The translations under genes were made by a program, and so were the position numbers. A stretch of 64,000 nucleotides of DNA, from NCBI RefSeq assembly GCF_042682525.1, contig NZ_JBHUHP010000010.1, forward strand, positions 186,001-250,000. The letters run 5' to 3'. This document shows positions 24,397-33,962 of this stretch, one piece after another. Source of the DNA: Blastococcus_B deserti. Lineage in GTDB: Bacteria; Actinomycetota; Actinomycetes; Mycobacteriales; Geodermatophilaceae. Within the stretch, counting starts at the first letter, position 1; the number at the start of each line of letters is the position of its first letter. A model generated the notes under the pieces. It had not been told where the DNA came from. It saw nothing but the letters and a program-made list of their open reading frames with translations, and ran no database searches.

Positions 24397-27300
24397 TCAG
24401 GTGGCGCGGGCGAGCCAGAAGCGGAGACCGTCGGGTCCCTCGAACGCCGGTCCCGGGCCGGCTTCGGCGGGGTGGACCTGCGTGGCCAGGACCTCGCCGG
24501 CGACCCGGTCGGCATGCTCGCTCAGCGCCTGCGCCACCGCGCCCTCGGCCGTCCACCACAGCTCGATCCGGTCGCTGACCTCGAGGCCGCTGGACTTGCG
24601 TGCCTCCTGGACCAGGCGCACCACCTCGCGGACGAGACCGGCCCGTTCCAGCTCCGGCGTCAGGGTGAGGTCGAGGGCGACGGTCAGACCGCTGCCGCTG
24701 GCCACCGTCCAGCCCTCCCGCGGCGTCTCGGTGACGATCAGGTCGCCCTCCTCCAGCGCGACGGCGGTCCCGTCGACGTCGACGGTCGCGGTGCCCGCGC
24801 GATAGGCCGCGGCCAGCTCCGCGGCGTCGGCGGCGGCCACCGCCCTGGCCACCTCCTGCACCTGCTTGCCCAGCCGGCGTCCGACGGCCCGGAAGTCGAC
24901 CTTCAGGCTGACGTCGACCAGGTTCCCGCTGCCGCCGGAGAGCTCGGCGAGGTCCACCACGTTGAGCTCGTCGGCCACCTCGGCCACCAGGTCCCGGGGC
25001 AGCGACGACCAGCCGGGGGCGGCCACGACCGCCCGGGCCAGCGGCTGGCGGGTGCGCACCTTGGCCGAGGTCCGGGCCGATCGGCCCAGCTCCACCAGGC
25101 GCCGGACGAGAGCCACCTGGGCGACCAGTGCGTCGTCCCGGGCGTCCTCGTCGGCGGCCGGCCAGGAGGCGAGGTGGACCGAGTCGGGAGCGTCCGCCCC
25201 GAGACCCGGCAGCACCGCCCGGGCCCACACCTCGTCGGTGACGAACGGCGTGAAGGGGGCCATCAGCCGGGTCAGCCCGTCGAGCACCTCGTGGAGCGTG
25301 GCCAGCGCCGCGGGGTCACCCTCCCAGAACCGCCGCCGCGAGCGGCGCACGTACCAGTTGGACAGGTCGTCGACGAAGCCGGCGATCAGCCGGCCCGCTC
25401 CCTGGGTGTCGAAGTCCTCCAGCGCCGCGGTGACGCCGTCGGTCACCGACGCCAGCTCCGCCAGGGCCCACCGGTCCAGCAGCGGCCGCTCGCTCCGCGC
25501 CGGACCGGGCGAGGCGGCGGCGTCCCAGCCCGCGGCCTCGGCGTAGAGAGTGAAGAAGCTGGCCGTGTTCCAGTAGGTGAGCAGCACCTTCCGGACCACC
25601 TCGGACAGCGTCTCGTGACCGACCCGGCGGGCCGACCACGGCGAGCCGCCGGCGAGCATGAACCAGCGGACGGCGTCGGCGCCGTGCCGGTCCATCAGCG
25701 GGATGGGCTCGAGGATGTTGCCCAGGTGCTTGCTCATCTTGCGGCCGTCCTCGGCGAGGATGTGGCCGAGGACGAGCACGTTCTCGTACGAGTTCCTGCC
25801 GAAGACCAGCGTGCCCACGGCCATGAGCGAGTAGAACCAGCCGCGGGTCTGGTCGATGGCCTCGGCGATGAACTGCGCCGGGTACGACGCCTCGAACTCC
25901 GCCTGGTTGCGGTAGGGCGCGCCCCACTGCGCGAAGGGCATCGAGCCGGAGTCGTACCAGGCGTCGATGACCTGCGGCACCCTCCGGTACGTGCCCTCCT
26001 CGCCGGGCCGGGTGAAGGTCACCTCGTCGATGAACGGCCGGTGGGGGTCGAGATCGGTGAGGTCGCGGCCGGTGAGCTCGGACAGCTCGGCCAGCGAGCC
26101 CACGACGACGAGCCGCGTCGGGTCGGCCTCGTTGCGCCAGACGGGCAGCGGCGTGCCCCAGTAGCGGTCGCGGGACAGCGCCCAGTCGACGTTGTTGTGC
26201 AGCCAGTCGCCGTACCGGCCCCACTGGATGTTCTCCGGGTGCCAGTGCGTCCGCTCGTTCTCGGCGAGCAGCTGCTCCTTGATCACGCTGGTGCGGATGT
26301 ACCAGGAGGGCTGCGCGTAGTACATGAGCGGCGTGTGGCAGCGCCAGCAGTGCGGATAGCTGTGCTCGTAGCGCAGCTCCCGGTACAGGACGCCCCGCCC
26401 GCTCAGGTCCTCGACCAGCGCGGCGTCGGCGGCCTTGAAGAAGTGCCCACCGACCAGCGGGACCTCGGGGAGGAAGTGTCCCGTCGGGTCGATCGGGTTG
26501 ACGACCGGCAGCCCGTAGGCCCGGCAGACGGCGAGGTCCTCGGCGCCGAAGGCGGGGGACTGGTGCACCAGTCCGGTGCCGTCGTCGGTGGTGACGTAGT
26601 CGGCGAGGACGACGTGGTGGGCGTCCCCCTCGGGGAACTCGACGAGCTCGAACGGCCGCTGGTAGTGCACCCGTTCCCAGTCCCGGCCGGTCGTGCGGGC
26701 CAGCACCTCGGCGTCCTCGCCGAGGACGGCGGTCAGCAGCGGCTCGGCGACGACGAACGTGCCGGCTGCCGGCCCGTCGCCGCCCACCCGCGCGACGACG
26801 TAGGTCACCTCGGGGTGGACGGCGACGGCGGTGTTCGACGGCAGCGTCCACGGCGTCGTCGTCCAGATCAGCAGGTCGGCCTTGCCGGCCCACTCGCCGC
26901 TGGTGACCGGCAGGCGGACGTAGACCGAGGGATCGGTGAGGGTCTCGTAGCCCTGGGCGACCTCGTGGTCGGACAGGCCGGTGCCGCAGCGCGGGCAGTA
27001 GGGCGCCACCCGGTGGTCCTCGACCAGCAGACCCTTCTCGAAGATCTGCTTGAGCGACCACCAGACGCTCTCGATGTAGGCGGGGTCCATCGTCCAGTAG
27101 GCGGTGGACATGTCGACCCAGTAGCCCATGCGGCGGGTGAGCTCGGAGAACGAGTCCACGTGCCGCTCCACCGACTCGCGGCAGCGGGCGTTGAACTCGG
27201 CGATGCCGTAGCGCTCGATGTCGGGCTTCCCGGCGAAGCCGAGCTCCTGCTCGACGGCGATCTCCACCGGCAGGCCGTGGCAGTCCCACCCGGCCCGGCG

Positions 27301-27573
27301 GGGCACGTGCCAGCCCTGCATGGTCTTGAACCGGGGGAAGACGTCCTTGAACGCCCGCGCCTCGATGTGGTGGGTGCCCGGCCGGCCGTTGGCCGTCGGC
27401 GGCCCCTCGTAGAAGTTCCACTGGGGCGAGCCCGCGGTGTTCTCCATCGATCGGGCGAAGACCTTGTCGGCCTCCCAGCGCTGCAGGACCTGCTGCTCCA
27501 GGGCGGGCAGGTCGACCTGCGGGGGCAGCGCGGTGAAGGGACCGGCGGGGGAGGCAGCACTCACGGGGACCAT
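24397..27573 (-). CDS. ileS: Isoleucyl-tRNA synthetase IleS
   Basis: Charges tRNA-Ile. The product of about 1058 aa has the HIGH-region variant PPTANGRPGTHH, WDCHGLPVEIAVEQELGF, editing-domain motifs (LIWTTTPWTLPSNTAV, GTGLVHQSPAFGAED), the KMSKH signature (DGRKMSKHLGN) and a long C-terminal domain; length and motifs fit the actinobacterial/eukaryote-like class II IleS. The ATG at 27573 is used, but the in-frame GTG at 27564 is better spaced from GGGGAGA and may be the true start. No T-box leader is seen. A hairpin repeat starts 3-4 bases after the stop. Confidence 0.96.
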   Translation of the reverse strand: MVPVSAASPAGPFTALPPQVDLPALEQQVLQRWEADKVFARSMENTAGSPQWNFYEGPPTANGRPGTHHIEARAFKDVFPRFKTMQGWHVPRRAGWDCHGLPVEIAVEQELGFAGKPDIERYGIAEFNARCRESVERHVDSFSELTRRMGYWVDMSTAYWTMDPAYIESVWWSLKQIFEKGLLVEDHRVAPYCPRCGTGLSDHEVAQGYETLTDPSVYVRLPVTSGEWAGKADLLIWTTTPWTLPSNTAVAVHPEVTYVVARVGGDGPAAGTFVVAEPLLTAVLGEDAEVLARTTGRDWERVHYQRPFELVEFPEGDAHHVVLADYVTTDDGTGLVHQSPAFGAEDLAVCRAYGLPVVNPIDPTGHFLPEVPLVGGHFFKAADAALVEDLSGRGVLYRELRYEHSYPHCWRCHTPLMYYAQPSWYIRTSVIKEQLLAENERTHWHPENIQWGRYGDWLHNNVDWALSRDRYWGTPLPVWRNEADPTRLVVVGSLAELSELTGRDLTDLDPHRPFIDEVTFTRPGEEGTYRRVPQVIDAWYDSGSMPFAQWGAPYRNQAEFEASYPAQFIAEAIDQTRGWFYSLMAVGTLVFGRNSYENVLVLGHILAEDGRKMSKHLGNILEPIPLMDRHGADAVRWFMLAGGSPWSARRVGHETLSEVVRKVLLTYWNTASFFTLYAEAAGWDAAASPGPARSERPLLDRWALAELASVTDGVTAALEDFDTQGAGRLIAGFVDDLSNWYVRRSRRRFWEGDPAALATLHEVLDGLTRLMAPFTPFVTDEVWARAVLPGLGADAPDSVHLASWPAADEDARDDALVAQVALVRRLVELGRSARTSAKVRTRQPLARAVVAAPGWSSLPRDLVAEVADELNVVDLAELSGGSGNLVDVSLKVDFRAVGRRLGKQVQEVARAVAAADAAELAAAYRAGTATVDVDGTAVALEEGDLIVTETPREGWTVASGSGLTVALDLTLTPELERAGLVREVVRLVQEARKSSGLEVSDRIELWWTAEGAVAQALSEHADRVAGEVLATQVHPAEAGPGPAFEGPDGLRFWLARAT

Positions 27574-27685
27574 TCTCCCCGACCCGCCAAACCGTTTGCG
27601 GGCGTGTCCGCGGCCGGCCCGGCCGGCCCGACCGGCACGGCGGGGACGTGGGCGTACGGGAGACTGCCCCCATGGACGGTGCCCG

Positions 27686-29197
27686 GTGAACACCACGGTC
27701 ACCGTGGCCCTGGCCGCCGGGGCGCTCGTCGTCCTGGTGGCCGCGATCGCCCTGCGGCTGGCCGACCGGGTGGGCCTGCCCAGCCTGCTGCTGTACCTCG
27801 CCCTCGGCATCGCCATGGGCGAGAGCGGGCTGGGCGTGCAATTCGAGGACTACCGGCTCACCCACACGCTGGGGTACGCCGCGCTCGTCGTCATCCTGGC
27901 CGAGGGCGGTCTCACGACGAGATGGGCCGACGTCCGCCGGGCGATCGGCCCCGGCGTCGCGCTGTCCACCATCGGCGTCGGGGTCAGCGTGGGCGTGACC
28001 GCGGCCGTCGGCGTGCTGCTCCTCGGCTTCGACTGGGGCTTCGCCCTCCTGCTGGCCGCGGTGATCAGCTCCACCGACGCCGCCGCCGTCTTCGCCACGC
28101 TGCGACGGCTGCCCCTGCCGCGCCGGCTGGCCGCCTCCCTGGAGGCCGAGAGCGGCCTCAACGACGCCCCGGTGATCCTGCTGGTGACCGTGCTGGCCGA
28201 GTCGCTCACGGGGGAGACGACGCAGCCGTGGTGGCTGGTGGGCCTGGTGGTGGCCGCCGAGCTCGCGGGCGGCGCGGTCATCGGCATCGGCATCGGCTTC
28301 GCGGGCGCCGCGCTGCTGCGCCGGGTGGCCCTCCCCGTCGCCGGCTTCTACCCCCTGGCGACGCTGGCGCTCTGCGTCCTCGCGTACTCGTCCGCGTCGC
28401 TGGCGCACACGTCGGGCTTCGTCGCCGTCTACCTCTGCGGTGTCGTGCTCGGCAACGCCGCGGTGCCGCACCGCACCGCCAGCGTCGGCTTCGCCGAGGG
28501 CATGGCCTCGCTCGCGCAGATCGGGCTGTTCGTGCTGCTCGGTCTGCTCGTGTCCCCCGGCCGGCTGCCCGAGGCGGTGGGGCCGGCGCTCGTCGTGGGC
28601 GTCGCGCTGCTGCTGCTCGCCCGGCCGCTGTCGGTGGTGGCCAGCCTGGTGTGGTTCCGGTTCCCCTGGCCCCAGCAGGTCTTCATCTCCTGGGCGGGCC
28701 TGCGCGGGGCGGTGCCGATCGTGGCGGCCATCATCCCGCTGACGGCGCAGGTGCCCGAGGCGACGAGGGTCTTCGACACGGTCTTCGTGCTGGTGGTCGT
28801 CTTCACGGTGATCCAGGGCTGGTCGCTGCCCTGGGTCGCGCGGCGGCTGCGGATCGCCACCCCCGTCACCCCCCGGGACGTGCAGGTCGAGGCCGCGCCG
28901 CTCGAGGAGCTCGATGCCGAGCTCATCCAGCTGACCGTGCCGCCCGGTTCCCGGCTGCACGGCGTGTACCTCCCCGAGCTGCGGCTGCCCGAGGACGCCG
29001 CGGTGGTGCTCATCGTCCGCGACGGCCGCTCGTTCGTGCCCGACGCCACGACCCGCCTCATGCGGGGCGACCAGGCGCTGCTGGTGTCGGCCCGCCGGTC
29101 CCGGCCCGAGGCCGAGCGCCGCCTGCGCGCCGTGAGCCGCGCCGGCCGGCTGGCCAGCTGGCGGGGCGAGGACGGGCGCGCGACCGAGGCCGACTGA
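27686..29197 (+). CDS. K+/H+ or Na+/H+ antiporter, NhaP2/CvrA type with TrkA-C domain
   Basis: CPA-family cation/proton antiporter, 503 aa. Residues about 1-390 form 12-13 membrane helices with the ion-site region AVISSTDAAAVFATL and SGLNDAP, typical of NhaP/CvrA. The last roughly 100 residues (APLEELDAELIQLTVPP to LVSARR) are a TrkA-C/RCK-C domain, which binds cyclic dinucleotides or nucleotides in relatives and suggests regulated K+ export. GTG at 27686 is the first start in frame before the first helix. It is divergent from ileS across 112 bp. Confidence 0.92.
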   Translation: MNTTVTVALAAGALVVLVAAIALRLADRVGLPSLLLYLALGIAMGESGLGVQFEDYRLTHTLGYAALVVILAEGGLTTRWADVRRAIGPGVALSTIGVGVSVGVTAAVGVLLLGFDWGFALLLAAVISSTDAAAVFATLRRLPLPRRLAASLEAESGLNDAPVILLVTVLAESLTGETTQPWWLVGLVVAAELAGGAVIGIGIGFAGAALLRRVALPVAGFYPLATLALCVLAYSSASLAHTSGFVAVYLCGVVLGNAAVPHRTASVGFAEGMASLAQIGLFVLLGLLVSPGRLPEAVGPALVVGVALLLLARPLSVVASLVWFRFPWPQQVFISWAGLRGAVPIVAAIIPLTAQVPEATRVFDTVFVLVVVFTVIQGWSLPWVARRLRIATPVTPRDVQVEAAPLEELDAELIQLTVPPGSRLHGVYLPELRLPEDAAVVLIVRDGRSFVPDATTRLMRGDQALLVSARRSRPEAERRLRAVSRAGRLASWRGEDGRATEAD

Positions 29198-29200
29198 AGA

Positions 29201-29260
29201 AGGACCACCGTTCCCCCACGCCTCGCGGGCCTGCCGCGGGTCCCTGAACGGTGGCCTCTC
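29201..29260 (+). repeat. Dispersed covarying hairpin element, copy 4
   Basis: Starts 4 bases after the antiporter stop with AGGAC. CCACCGTTC (29205-29213) pairs perfectly with GAACGGTGG (29246-29254). The loop has CCCCCACGCCTCGC and GGGTCCCT, matching the family, but the arms differ from every other copy while staying complementary. Confidence 0.72.
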
Positions 29261-29374
29261 CAGTACGTCACCGGGCCGTCGGCGGGGCCCTGCGGGGGCC
29301 GAGCGGCGGGAGGCCGGGCGTGGGATGGTGACCCTCACTGGACGGCGTCCACCCGGACAACCACGGAGCGCGCG

Positions 29375-30613
29375 ATGCGGTTCCTCTTCCGGCCGCCCGC
29401 CGCCGAGGCGACGGGTCTGCTCAGCCTGCCCTGGGACCGGCCGCTGGCCGAGTGGGACCCGAGCCTGCTGCTCGAGGTGCCGCAGCGAGGGATCTCGCGG
29501 CACGTCGTCCGGTTCGTGGCCACCGGCCGGCACGTCTTCGCGCTGAAGGAGATCAACGAGCGGCTCGCGCGGCACGAGTACCGGCTCCTCGGCGAGTTCG
29601 AGGAGGAGGGGCTGCCGACCGTGTCCGTGCTCGGCATCTGCGTCGACCGGCCGCGGGACCAGGAGGCCATCCTGGTGACTCGGTACCTGGAGTACTCGAT
29701 GTCCTACCGCTGGCTGTTCTCCAGCCCCCGGGGCGAGCACTCCGCCGAGCGGCTCCTGGACACGATGGTGGAGCTGATGGTCCGGCTCCACCTGGCCGGC
29801 GTCTTCTGGGGCGACTGCTCCCTGTCGAACACCCTCTTCCGGCCGGATGCGGGGGCGCTGGCCGCCTACCTCGTCGACGCCGAGACCGTCGAGCGCTATC
29901 CCACCCTCTCGCCCGGCCAGCGGGCGTACGACGTCGACCTGGCGCGCGAGCGGGTCGGCGCGGAGCTGCTCGACCTGCAGTTCGGCGGCCTGCTCCCCGA
30001 CGACATCGATCCGATCGAGGTCGCCGACAGCCTCGCGCCGCGCTACGAGGCGCTGTGGGACGAGGTGACCCACGAGCAGGTGTTCGGCGTCGACGAGCAG
30101 CAGTGGCGGATCGCCGAGCGGCTGCAGCGCCTCAACGACCTCGGCTTCGACGTGGGCGAGGTCGAGCTGATCACCTCTCCCGAGGGCGCGAAGCTGCGCG
30201 TCGAGACCCGCGTCGCCGAGCCCGGCCAGCACCGGCGGGAGCTGTTCCGGCTGACCGGCCTCGAGGTGCAGGAACGGCAGGCCCGGCGCCTGCTCAACGA
30301 CATCCGGGCCTTCCGCGCCGACCTGGAGTCGAAGGCCGGGGGGCCGGTGTCGGAGTCCTTCGCCGCGCACCGGTGGCTCGCAGAGGTCTACCAGCCGGTC
30401 GTCGAGGCGATTCCCCGCGACCTGATGGGCCGCCTGGCCCCGGCCGAGGTGTTCCACGAGGTGCTGGAGCACCGGTGGTTCCTCTCCGAGAAGGCGCAGC
30501 GCGACGTCGGGACGGCGGAGGCGGCCCGCTCCTACTTCGACACCGTGCTGCCCCGCACACCTCGTGAGGTCACCACACCGTCGGTGATCGCGGAGCTCGG
30601 CCCGAACGCCTGA
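29375..30613 (+). CDS. DUF4032 protein with lipopolysaccharide-kinase-like fold
   Basis: 412-aa protein of the actinobacterial DUF4032 family. The N-terminal half looks like a small-molecule kinase: ALKEI (K58) could be the ATP lysine, GVFWGDCSLSN (142-152) resembles the HxGDxxxxN catalytic loop with the His replaced by Trp, and YLVDAE (165-170) resembles the DFG site. The C-terminal half (about 200-412) is helical and charged with no family I recognise. Substrate and activity are unknown. ATG at 29375; it stands alone between two transport loci. Confidence 0.8.
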   Translation: MRFLFRPPAAEATGLLSLPWDRPLAEWDPSLLLEVPQRGISRHVVRFVATGRHVFALKEINERLARHEYRLLGEFEEEGLPTVSVLGICVDRPRDQEAILVTRYLEYSMSYRWLFSSPRGEHSAERLLDTMVELMVRLHLAGVFWGDCSLSNTLFRPDAGALAAYLVDAETVERYPTLSPGQRAYDVDLARERVGAELLDLQFGGLLPDDIDPIEVADSLAPRYEALWDEVTHEQVFGVDEQQWRIAERLQRLNDLGFDVGEVELITSPEGAKLRVETRVAEPGQHRRELFRLTGLEVQERQARRLLNDIRAFRADLESKAGGPVSESFAAHRWLAEVYQPVVEAIPRDLMGRLAPAEVFHEVLEHRWFLSEKAQRDVGTAEAARSYFDTVLPRTPREVTTPSVIAELGPNA

Positions 30614-30752
30614 CCGGACCGGCGGTCACGTCTCGTTCCGGTCGCGATCGGCGGCTCCGTGCCGGTTCGAATTGACACTCTCTGTGAGCTGCACCACGCT
30701 CCGAGAACCGCGGTGACCACCCGTCCCGTCGCGCCATCGGAGGAGATGACCG

Positions 30753-32105
30753 ATGCCGAAAGCTGCTGGCCACGGACGATCCAGAGGCGGGTCGTCCTCC
30801 ACCCGAAGGGCCGGGACGAGATCCCCTCGACGAGGGATCGCCGGCGCCGCCGCCCTTCTGGTCACGGCCGGCACGCTGGCCGCCTGCGGCTCCGACGACG
30901 GCGGGGCGTCGACCCTCACCTGGTACATCAACCCGGACGCCGGCGGCCAGGCCGAGATCGCCAGCCGGTGCACGGAGGAGGCCGGCGGCGCCTACACGAT
31001 CCGCACCGCGCAGCTGCCCCGCGAGTCCTCGCAGCAGCGGGAGCAGCTGATCCGCCGCCTGGCCGCGGAGGACGAGTCGATCGACCTGGTGAGCCTGGAC
31101 CCGCCCTACATCCCCGAGTTCGCCGAGGCCGGGTTCACCGCCCCGGTGCCCGAGGACGTGGCCGAGCGCGTCACGGAGGGCGTCGTCCAGAGCGCCATCG
31201 ACGGCTCGACGTGGAACGACGAACTGGTCGCCATCCCGTTCTGGGCCAACACCCAGCTGCTGTGGTTCAAGAAGTCCGTCGCCGAGGCGGCCGGCCTGGA
31301 CATGGAGCAGCCGGTCACCTGGGAGCAGCTGGTGCAGGCCGCGGAGGACCAGGACACCACCATCGCGGCCCAGGGCATCCGCGCCGAGGCGCTCACCGTC
31401 TGGCTCAACGCCCTCATCGAGTCCGCCGGCGGCTCGATCATCGAGGAGACGGCCGACGACCCCGCAGACATCCAGCTGGGCCTGACCTCGGACGCCGCCC
31501 AGGCCGCGGCCGAGGTGATGCGCTCGGTCAGCACCGTCGGGGGACCGGCGTTCACCACGGCCGGCGAGGACGCCAACGTCACCGACTTCGAGGAGGGCGA
31601 CGCCGGCTTCATGGTCAACTGGCCGTTCGTCTGGGGCCGCGCCCTGGGGGCGGTCGAGGCCGGCACGCTCGACCCCAGCGTCCCCGAGGACTACGGCTGG
31701 GCGCTGTACCCGCGGGTGACCGAGGACGAGCCGAGCGCGCCGCCCTACGGGGGGATCAACCTCGTCGTCGGCGCCTTCAGCCAGAACGTCGACGCCGCGT
31801 TCGAGGCCGCGGAGTGCATCGTCTCCGAGGAGAACCAGGCCTACTACTTCACGACCAACGGCAACCCCGCGTCCAAGGCCTCGGTCTACGACGACCCCGA
31901 GGTGCTCGAGGTCTTCCCGCAGGCGCCGGTGATCCGGGAGTCCCTGGAGCTGGCGGCGCCGCGACCCCAGACCGTCTACTACAGCGAGGTCTCCGGGGCG
32001 CTCCAGCGCGTCTACCACCCGGCGACCGCGATCGACCCGGGAACGACCGGTGACCAGGCCAGCGAGCTGATCACCGCAGTCCTGCGAGGGGAGCAACTGC
32101 TGTGA
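30753..32105 (+). CDS. Sugar-binding lipoprotein, LpqY-like (trehalose/disaccharide)
   Basis: Solute-binding lipoprotein, 450 aa, with a basic leader, a hydrophobic signal and lipobox TLAACG (about residues 40-45). Features LTWYINPDAGGQAEIA, LVSLDPPYIPEFAEAG and IPFWANTQLLWFKKS recall LpqY, the trehalose-binding component of mycobacterial LpqY-SugABC. The gene order (binding protein, two permeases, ATPase) is the same. ATG at 30753 has CGGAGGAG upstream. A TTGACA at 30672-30677 could be a -35 element, without a clear -10. The stop overlaps the permease start (GTGA). Confidence 0.87.
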   Translation: MPKAAGHGRSRGGSSSTRRAGTRSPRRGIAGAAALLVTAGTLAACGSDDGGASTLTWYINPDAGGQAEIASRCTEEAGGAYTIRTAQLPRESSQQREQLIRRLAAEDESIDLVSLDPPYIPEFAEAGFTAPVPEDVAERVTEGVVQSAIDGSTWNDELVAIPFWANTQLLWFKKSVAEAAGLDMEQPVTWEQLVQAAEDQDTTIAAQGIRAEALTVWLNALIESAGGSIIEETADDPADIQLGLTSDAAQAAAEVMRSVSTVGGPAFTTAGEDANVTDFEEGDAGFMVNWPFVWGRALGAVEAGTLDPSVPEDYGWALYPRVTEDEPSAPPYGGINLVVGAFSQNVDAAFEAAECIVSEENQAYYFTTNGNPASKASVYDDPEVLEVFPQAPVIRESLELAAPRPQTVYYSEVSGALQRVYHPATAIDPGTTGDQASELITAVLRGEQLL

Positions 32106-33061
32106 CCCAGACGACGCTGCCGCCGGTCAAGAAGACCGAACCGGTCTCGGCACCCACCCACGGGCTGAGTGACCGCTCGAGAGCGGAGCGACGGCTGGGC
32201 TGGCTGCTGGCCGGTCCCGCCTTCGTGGTGATGCTGGCCGTCACCGCGTACCCGATCCTGCAGGCGGTCTACGAGTCGCTGTTCTCCTACCGGCTCACCG
32301 ACCCCGACAACCGCGCCTTCAACGGGCTGGGCAACTACTGGGTGATCCTCACCGACTCCCTGTGGTGGCAGTCGATCTGGGTGACCGTCCTCATCACCGT
32401 CATCACGGTCGCGGTGGAGCTGGTCCTCGGCTTCGCCCTGGCGATGGTGATGGCCAAGGCGCTGAAGTCCATCCGGCCGGTCGTCCGGGCGGCCATCCTC
32501 ATCCCGTACGCGGTCATCACCGTGGTGTCGGCCTTCGCCTGGCAGTTCGCCTTCGACATCAACACCGGGTTCGTCAACAGCTGGTTCGCCTGGCTCCCCG
32601 GCGTCGCGGCGGACACCGACTGGTTCGGCGACTGGGGCACGTCGATCCTGGTCATCTGCCTGGCCGAGATCTGGAAGACCACGCCGTTCATCTCGCTGCT
32701 GCTGCTCGCCGGTCTGGCTCAGGTGCCCGACGTGCTGCAGGAGGCGGCCCAGGTCGACGGCGCCACCTGGTGGCAGCGGCTGTGGCGGGTCACGATCCCG
32801 AACATGAAGGCGGCGATCATGGTCGCCCTGCTGTTCCGCACCCTGGACGCGTTCCGGGTCTTCGACAGCATCTTCATCATGACCGCCGGCGCCAACGGCA
32901 CCGAGTCGGTGTCGTTCCTGGCCTACCGGCAGACGATCGCCCGGCTCGAGATCGGACTCGGGTCCGCGGTCTCCGTCCTGCTGTTCATCGTGGTCGTGAT
33001 GATCGCCTTCGGCTTCATCAAGGGCTTCAAGGTCGACCTGTCGCAGGCACGGGGGGAGTAG
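32102..33061 (+). CDS. Sugar ABC importer permease, SugA/MalF type
   Basis: Membrane permease of 319 aa with six helices. The cytoplasmic EAA loop EAAQVDGATWWQRLWRVTIP near residue 215 contacts the ATPase. GTG at 32102 overlaps the binding-protein stop by 4 bases. It forms a heterodimer with the next gene's product by analogy with SugA-SugB. Confidence 0.9.
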   Translation: MTQTTLPPVKKTEPVSAPTHGLSDRSRAERRLGWLLAGPAFVVMLAVTAYPILQAVYESLFSYRLTDPDNRAFNGLGNYWVILTDSLWWQSIWVTVLITVITVAVELVLGFALAMVMAKALKSIRPVVRAAILIPYAVITVVSAFAWQFAFDINTGFVNSWFAWLPGVAADTDWFGDWGTSILVICLAEIWKTTPFISLLLLAGLAQVPDVLQEAAQVDGATWWQRLWRVTIPNMKAAIMVALLFRTLDAFRVFDSIFIMTAGANGTESVSFLAYRQTIARLEIGLGSAVSVLLFIVVVMIAFGFIKGFKVDLSQARGE

Positions 33062-33064
33062 CAC

Positions 33065-33898
33065 ATGTCCACGCGCAAGAAGGTCATGTGGTGGATCGGC
33101 GGAGCGGTCATCGTCCTCTACGCGCTGTTCCCCATCGCCTGGATCATCTCCATCTCGCTCAAGGCGCCGTCGGACATCGCCAACGGCCAGTTCACCCCGA
33201 CCAACGTGTCCTGGGTGAACTACCAGACGATCCTGACCGGCAGTGCCAGCGACCTGTTCCTGCCCTCACTGCGGAACTCGTTCGGGATCTGCCTCATCGC
33301 GACCGCCATCTCCTGCGTGCTCGCGATGTTCGCCGCCTACGCCATCGCCCGGCTGGACTTCCGCGGCAAGCGGCTGATCCTCTCGACGGCGCTGGCGGTG
33401 GCGATCTTCCCGGTTATCTCGATCGTCACGCCGCTGTTCAACGTGTGGCGCCAGATCGGGCTCTACGACACGTGGCCGGGGCTCATCCTCCCGTACCTGT
33501 CGCTCACGTTGCCCATCTCGATCTGGACCATGTCCGCGTTCTTCCGGGAGATCCCCTGGGAGATGGAGCAGGCCGCCCAGGTCGACGGCGCCACGACGTG
33601 GCAGGCCTTCCGCAAGGTGATCGTCCCGCTCGCCGCGCCGGGCGTGTTCACGACGGCGATCATCGCCTTCTTCATCGCCTGGAACGACTTCGTGTACGGC
33701 ATCGTGCTGACCTCCACCGAGGCGGCGCGACCGGTGCCCGCGGCGCTGGGCCTGTTCAGCGGTGCGTCGCAGTTCGAGGACCCGACGGGGGCGATCGCCG
33801 CGGCCGCGGTCATCGTCACGATCCCCGTCGTCGTCCTGGTCCTCCTCTTCCAGCGGCGCATCGTCGCCGGCCTGACCAATGGCGCGGTCAAGGGATGA
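33065..33898 (+). CDS. Sugar ABC importer permease, SugB/MalG type
   Basis: 277-aa permease, six helices, EAA loop QAAQVDGATTWQAFRKVIVP, with the usual C-terminus RRIVAGLTNGAVKG. ATG at 33065 lies 3 bases after the SugA-like stop and has GGGGGGAG about 5 bases upstream. The pair of permeases is flanked by binding protein and ATPase genes in one operon. Confidence 0.9.
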   Translation: MSTRKKVMWWIGGAVIVLYALFPIAWIISISLKAPSDIANGQFTPTNVSWVNYQTILTGSASDLFLPSLRNSFGICLIATAISCVLAMFAAYAIARLDFRGKRLILSTALAVAIFPVISIVTPLFNVWRQIGLYDTWPGLILPYLSLTLPISIWTMSAFFREIPWEMEQAAQVDGATTWQAFRKVIVPLAAPGVFTTAIIAFFIAWNDFVYGIVLTSTEAARPVPAALGLFSGASQFEDPTGAIAAAAVIVTIPVVVLVLLFQRRIVAGLTNGAVKG

Positions 33899-33962
33899 CG
33901 CGGACCGTGCTCCGGCCACCAACTACCAGCACATCGCCGACCCACCGAGGGGACGAGATCTG

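Noticed and set aside
27588..27598. CAAACCGTTTG palindrome between ileS and the antiporter as a LacI-type site
   Set aside because: Only 11 bp, next to genes unlikely to be sugar-regulated; chance is sufficient.
27574..27685. T-box leader before ileS
   Set aside because: Many actinobacterial ileS genes have one, but the 112-bp region has no T-box sequence or specifier stem and is too short.
24472..29247. 1591-aa plus-strand open frame across ileS and the antiporter
   Set aside because: Opposite-strand shadow of ileS, low complexity, no domain. The ileS motifs are unambiguous on the minus strand.
25316..30472. 1718-aa minus-strand open frame through the antiporter and the DUF4032 gene
   Set aside because: High-GC artefact spanning three real genes, with no recognisable domain.
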